Shown here: piece by piece, positions 58,709 to 64,000 of the stretch
Position numbering within the stretch: the stretch's first letter is position 1
How the letters are laid out: each line of letters begins with the position of its first letter
Source of the DNA: Streblospio benedicti
Lineage: Eukaryota; Annelida; Polychaeta; Spionida; Spionidae
Assembly (NCBI GenBank): GCA_019095985.1
Contig: CM032660.1
Span: 48,215,866 to 48,279,865 of the forward strand
Length of the DNA stretch: 64,000 nucleotides
Direction of reading: 5' to 3'
Translations under genes and position numbers: made by a program
Notes under the pieces: generated by a model
The model's database searches: none
What the model saw: the letters and a program-made list of their open reading frames with translations, nothing else
Told to the model about the DNA's origin: nothing

Positions 58709-61062
58709 ATGGATCTAAATTGGATATCGGCAGGATTGATATTCACTGTAGCATTGCTTTCAGAGGGTAGGCGTTCTATTGTATTAGCAAGTGTATTGTC
58801 ATCATGAAATGTACTCAGAATGTTAAAATATTACACCATGTGAATTAGTATTACGTTTAGTGAAGCATGCACAATCTTAACACATATTAAGTTGTTGAAA
58901 ATGGGAATAAATTACTTTATAATTTGTCACATTGGACGTCAATTGTTTTCTACATTTGTAAACCATAAATAATACTAATAAAAACATCAACGTTCATCAA
59001 GATCCTTTATATCAACAGGCTTAGCCCATCCACTATACCATAGCAGATCATACCCACTATGACTTCCAGTCTTGCGTTCCAGTTTGTGATGGTGGGCCTT
59101 GCAAGAAGATTTTAGCTTCCGGAAGAGATGGCGATTACACTGAAGTCAATGGCATCTGGGACTTGCAGGAAGAACAGTACGACGATTTACCACTTTATCT
59201 GAACAGAAACCAATATTACTACATGTACGTGTACTGGACCCAATGGGAAATCGGATTTCCACCCGGCGGTAAGCAAAGTACATGTATTCAAGTCATTGGC
59301 AGATCCAGGTTTTTGGAAAGGGGAGCGGGCTCACTTCAAATTTATCATCTGTTATGTAAGCCCGATCTATAGAATGGAAAACAAACAGACAAACAGTAAC
59401 ATGAAAATGAAAGAGTTTTAGTGAAAGTCGTGTGAAGGGGTGGTGATTACACCCATTGAGTTCTACCTGGATCTGCATCTGCATTGTTGTTTGGGAAATT
59501 AGATTTGAAATTATAAGGGAATGTCAAATTGATCCATGTGGATTGTAAAATATGTTAAAATATATGAGGGTATAGTAAACAACAATTGACATCTGAAGCA
59601 TTATATCACAGCATGTTTTTATTCTACAACCGTGTACCTTGTTGCAGGTTGGAGTTACTACAACGCAGCATTGCAGAAAACGTCGATTCTTGAGGCGGAT
59701 CCCATAGACTCCCAGAAAGCGGGCAGTATCTGGCAGTTTGGGCCGAATGCCTATGGTGAAGTGGACCAGGAATTTTTTGTGGATTGTGAAGGTCAGATTG
59801 AAGCATTTCAATTTTGTTCGTGCTACTTGTTGTCTTCATACGTAACAGTATGAGGGGGTTGTCTGAAATGGTGTTGATTTTTTAAATCCTAAATATATGG
59901 GTATAAAACGCTATTACAGTACAGGTGATTCAATACACAGTATACATCCAGCATTCTGTGATCGCTGTGGGAACAGTCTTTGGCGTTCTCTGTGAGTCTA
60001 TCGATGGAAAATGCAAGGCTGTGGCTATACATAGATATATGATATTGAAAATCGATTGGGAACCACATGTCCATGACGATAAAGTAGAAAAATCCTTTCT
60101 TTGTCATTCTGCCATGATTTTTATCAAGATCGTTGTACACATACATGGTAGTCATCTTTCAATGTATAATGATAATAAATGTATTTTAGCTATTCAAAAA
60201 TTATCATAACAAATGTCTGTCCATGCTCATAATATATGAAACAATGAATTTTCCCTATATTGGCAGCCATTTTGGATTTTTTTCAAGATGGCCGCCGGGC
60301 AAATATCTTGCATGGATGTAGTTTACATATCGATATTTTAGACTAGGAGTACTTTATGACAGTTAACGTTTGAAATATTAAACACTGGGGTTGACCATAT
60401 TTAGTACAGGCAATAGAATGCGAATGTAGATCTGGAAATTTGCACCTCTGTTCAACCTCTCCATTTCCACCTTTATTCAACACAAAACAACCCTCAAACT
60501 CATTCCATACCAAAACAGACAACAAATAAAAAATAAAATCACATTCAAATCCCATGAGAGAGACAGAGGACCGTATATTCTTAAATCTAGGCCCAGACTC
60601 TCAATGTTTTCAGTTGAGGATCAAATGTTTGACGTCATGATGGAAGGGAAGTGCAGCGAAAACCTCATTGAGGACCTAGTGCAAGAAGGCCACGTGTACA
60701 TGGAAGATTGTCTCACTGTATGCAAGGCGGTGAGTGTTTCTTAATATTTCCTTTATGAAATACTCATTTACAAGTATGACCAATGGCGATAAAATGTAGT
60801 TTTGGTATGTTTATATCATGGGATGCAGTAGATGGTTTATGCATAGTTCATTTCATAATAAATTGTGTGCTCACTTGTGTGTCATTTGTTTTACATACTG
60901 CACTCCATAAATTGTGGTTTATCCCTTAAACTAAAGTTTATGGCGTGCAGATGTAAATGTATCTGCATTCCTTTCCCACAGACTAAACCTGCCCTGGACG
61001 TCACCTTTGATCCCGGACACCCGATCCCGGACACGATACACACAAGGATGGCAATGTTATAA
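58709..61062 (+). CDS. Secreted Cys-containing protein of unknown family, five exons
   Basis: Exons 58709-58766, 59047-59268, 59648-59791, 60614-60729 and 60982-61062 join in phase to give 206 residues. Residues 1-19 (MDLNWISAGLIFTVALLSE) form a signal peptide, so the product is secreted or extracellular. Seven Cys: 29, 33 and 38 in SCVPVCDGGPC, then 140, 155, 174 and 178. Residues 45-98 carry GRDGDYTEVNGIW...PLYLNRNQYYYMYVYW...WEIGFPPGGWSYYNA, resembling the VNG...Y.N...W.IG...YY pattern found in many unnamed invertebrate extracellular proteins. The C-terminal part has an acidic helix-like EDLVQEGHVYMEDCLTVCK. A frame starting at 58580 is longer, but the Met at 58709 gives the signal peptide. 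The exon 2 acceptor is a TAGCAG tandem, so a one-residue variant is possible. Function unknown. Confidence 0.82.
59297..59475. mobile_element. GGCAGATCC MITE, copy 7
   Basis: TTGGCAGATCCAGGTTTTTG at the left and CTACCTGGATCTGC at the right. The interior is diverged but keeps GCTCACTT and AGTTTTAGTGAAAG. Lies 28 bases after the exon 2 donor of the secreted-protein gene. Confidence 0.65.
59795..60610. other. Intron 3 of the secreted-protein gene, nothing recognised
   Basis: No feature except GCAGCCATTTTGGATTTTTT and CAAGATGGCCGCCGGG near 60265-60300, a dispersed short repeat. Confidence 0.35.
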
Positions 61063-61135
61063 CCATTCTTCATTTAGATTCCCAGAGAGAAACAGCTCAA
61101 TAACCCACCTCCTCCTCTAACCTCCTCTCTTTCAG

Positions 61136-61224
61136 TGGCAGGAGCAGTCATCTCGTTTGGGATCACTCTTGGTCTAGGGCCACCAACTATTTACAGATCC
61201 CCACATATTCAGGCCATCTTTTAA
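61136..61224 (+). CDS. Possible alternative last exon with hydrophobic tail
   Basis: A strong acceptor (CTCCTCTCTTTCAG) precedes a frame that, joined in phase 1, reads VAGAVISFGITLGLGPPTIY and ends SPHIQAIF then stop. Exons 1, 2 and 3 of the secreted-protein gene all end in phase 1, so skipping to this exon would replace the soluble C-terminus with a hydrophobic tail, perhaps a membrane or lipid-anchor signal. In phase 0 (after exon 4) it reads 13 residues (WQEQSSRLGSLLV) to a stop. It might also be an orphan exon of another gene. No transcript evidence is available. Confidence 0.3.
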
Positions 61225-61229
61225 GTCAC

Positions 61230-64000
61230 GTCAACTTAGCCCGAATCCACCTATAACGGGACAGGCCACCAAACCTGCACAAGCGCACCAGACTTGCATC
61301 CTCACGGGGCACCATAAGCCACGTGCCCGCCTCCCGTGAACCCTGCTCGTAGAGAACGAACCATGAACTCCATGCAATGAGCGGGAATGCTGCCCTCATA
61401 AGGCTCGCATTTTGAACAACGACACGGACGCACCGGGGGAAACCATACAATGCTGAAATGGAACTTGTTACACTATATCAGCAAGCGACGGATCTGCAAT
61501 AGCTGCAAGCGCGTTGCAGATTACTTCTGGTGGAGTTGAAATGTAGAGCTTATAACATTGAGAGGACCAACGACCGAGAGTTGATATCACGTGGTCTGGG
61601 ACTCCCGCAGCTGCACACGCTGTGGCAAAGCCCTTGCGTAGAGAATGCCCGCTAATGCCATCATGCTGTAAGCCAGAACGAGACAAAGCACCATGCAACA
61701 TGGAAATAAAAGCACACCTGTGCAAAGCGTCACCGCTGGACAAAACAAATAGCGGTTCTGTAGACATTGCATTACATTTGCTTCCCAAGTAATTGACCAT
61801 AGCCTGGTAAGGGCATAATACTTGACCTGTTTCATATAAAATAATATTTACACCACGCATATGCTGGTCACATTTGCTGTGTTTTAAATGAACCTTAACA
61901 AATCGTTTGTTATTTTGCACTCAAAGCCCAGTAACAAATCACCGTGACACAAACTTTTATCTGGGTCAAAATCGCTAGTTGATTTGCAGCAGAACTCGCC
62001 TGCTCGGAGCCCACGAACATAGCAATGTCACGCTGCGCTTCATTTGACATAAATACGCTCTTATCCAAATCAGCTGTCGAGTGTGCGTGGCCAGCAAACG
62101 AGAAATGAACAATCTTGCCGGTATGCACACTCGAAATGCAATCACTAGGTGTCCGATCAAACGAAGAAGTTGCCTGTTTGTGCAGCTTTTCTTCTTGGAG
62201 AACGAGCTGAGCATTGTTAATATTCTGTCTAATTTATCTTTCGGCAATCGTGCAAACATATTCACAGTGTCTAGTTCAATACCCAAATATGTCAGTGTTG
62301 TCGTTGGACCCTCTGTCTTGGCGGTGTTCAGGGGTATGCCTAAACGTGAGAACAGCTGCAGCATGGTTGCCATTGTCTCGTGTGCATTGTAATTAGGGGT
62401 GTCAATACAGAGGAAATCATCCAGAAGATACAGTAAGTTCTGCACACCATAATTATTTTCTGCTATCCACTTTACCGCTCTGGGCAGATTACTGAAAATT
62501 GCCGGACTTGAACGACAGCCGAAAGGCAGCTTTTGATATGCATAATACTGCCCGCCATACTTCATACAGAAGTGGTGCCAGGAACTTGGCGCCAGTGGTA
62601 GAATGCGGAAGGCATTTCGAATGTCAAATTTACACAAAAGAGAGTTTTTACCCAGATTACAAATTATTTCAATTGCGTTATCCACAGTTACATACTTCAA
62701 GCTGAAGTCATCCTTGTCTATGAGTTCATTTACCGAAGAAACAATTCCATTATGTGGGTGGGAAAGATCAAGAATGAGACGCTTCTTGCCAGAGAATTTG
62801 CGCACTGCTACGCCAATGGGGGAAACACGACAATGTATGGAGGGAAGCTTGTCTCCTAGACAAACGGCATTATCATCAGCTACTTCCTCTTAAATAGCTG
62901 CCCTTACGAAATCTTTATTACTATTAGCACTCAACAGATTGCGTGATACTAGCGGGGTTGGGGGAACTTGGAGACCTGGATCAAAGCCGAATTGTATGCC
63001 ATTTAACAAATATGTAACGAATTTCCTGTCTGGGTATTTTTTCAGTTCGAACTTCAGAGCTTCTATTTTTAATGGCGAAGAGACCCCAACCCCCAAACCT
63101 AATCAGTCTTGCTTTTGTTGACATTGTAGTTTTCCGTGGGACGACTCCTTGCAAATCGAGCACTTGTGCTGAAATCTGCATCCTGCTGCTCCAAATTTGC
63201 AGCCGTGGCTAGTGTTTAACGCCCACAAATGCCTGGCATGTTGGTGTTGTTTCCTGCGTTGCCACTGATGTTGTTGTTGTTGCTACGACCGCCGCCACCA
63301 CTGCTGCTGCCAAATCTCACGACCTCCCCACTGCTGGTTGCTGCCGCTGCTGCCGATGTTCCTCCCTGCTGCTTCCATGACGCCTGCTGATTGGGCAACG
63401 GTCTGCTAGCGAGGTGCAAAAGTCTGTGGAGTGGTCGTGAGACTGGCAAAGCGAGCAGGAATTCGCTTTGCATCCGGCGATATGCCTACTCCGACCAATC
63501 TATTGCTATTTGGTGGTTGGTCCACAGGTCGGCGGCACGGGCAGTAAACTCACGATGGTAGTGATAATATATAAATCCCGGGAATTCGCTCGACATCCTG
63601 ACCATATTGGATAAGTACGCATCGAGCTCCGCCCGCCTCCCGGGATTTTCGTCCACCACAATATTCTTGTATATGGTGAAAGCCTTCATGAAATCCCCTA
63701 TGGACAAATTAATATTCGTCCTGCTGTCTCGTTTTGCTTTCAACATGAATGTTTCATCGCCTATCTGAATGCTTCCGTTGGCACTGGAAGCATTCTGCCT
63801 TTCATGTAGCGGCAGTAGCAACATAGCGAGGTTGACGTCTTTCCCCAACAGAATGTCCTTTTTTACGTTAGGGGGGATGATGTCTATTTCCGGCACTAAA
63901 CTGGAGCTTATTTTCTTACCATCTAAAGAAGATATGCTGCTCAACGTTGCATTCCCCAAAGCACCCCAGCCAACAGGTGTTGGTAGCACTGCTCCTGAAG
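61230..64000 (-). mobile_element. Fossil DIRS-like (tyrosine-recombinase) retroelement, partial, runs off window
   Basis: Minus-strand retroelement. Parts in transcript order: a gag-like region (63486-63989, with a Gly/Asn/Ser-rich region to about 63216), a leader to the polymerase (about 62890-63180, with PDRKFVTYLLNGIQFGF), reverse transcriptase (about 61975-62880, with DIRNAFR, LPFGCRSSP and the YLLDDF active site) and a tyrosine recombinase (61468-61920, with GHSLRKGFAT and GRWSSQCYKLYI). The combination of reverse transcriptase and tyrosine recombinase instead of a DDE integrase defines DIRS/Ngaro-type elements. It looks broken, with about two or three breaks, and its 5' end lies beyond the window. 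Long open stretches suggest a fairly young insertion. Terminal repeats were not identified; the 3' limit near 61230 is approximate. Confidence 0.85.

Overview
The window is nuclear DNA from a multicellular animal. Genes are split by GT-AG introns of about 0.4 to 3 kb. Exons are GC-richer than the AT-rich DNA around them. The intergenic space holds short inverted-repeat DNA transposons, a tRNA-derived SINE, a tyrosine-recombinase retroelement and long trinucleotide microsatellites. A globin X/neuroglobin-type gene, an FkbM-type methyltransferase and this repeat mix fit a marine invertebrate (hemichordate, other basal deuterostome or lophotrochozoan). The species cannot be fixed from the sequence. 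Bases 1-650 look like unpolished or low-quality assembly.

Layout. 6.7-13.9 kb, minus strand: a complete six-exon gene for a 349-residue type II membrane FkbM methyltransferase; its six exons join in frame. 15.4-15.75 kb, plus: a GC-rich possible first exon with a mitochondrial-presequence-like start, head to head with the methyltransferase. 18.57-18.78 kb, minus: an unrecognised possible last exon. 21.0-21.2 kb: a CpG-rich promoter-like patch. 22.66, 27.54 and 37.9 kb, plus: three intron-free paralogues of an unrecognised single-pass membrane microprotein (76-88 residues). 44.9-52.55 kb, plus: a five-exon globin gene with two homologous alternative first exons. 58.7-61.06 kb, plus: a five-exon secreted cysteine-containing protein of unknown family, with a possible alternative hydrophobic last exon at 61.14 kb. 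61.2-64 kb, minus: part of a broken DIRS-like retroelement that runs off the window.

The most interesting items are the microprotein cluster, where protein sequence is kept while most codons differ silently; the duplicated first exon of the globin gene; two palindromic elements with 9-bp target duplications beside splice sites, one of which duplicated a splice donor of the methyltransferase gene; a 125-bp near-perfect hairpin; and a hammerhead-like motif typical of Penelope-like elements. The genes do not form an obvious pathway; the only cluster of related genes is the microprotein trio. All joins were read by eye, without transcript data or database searches.
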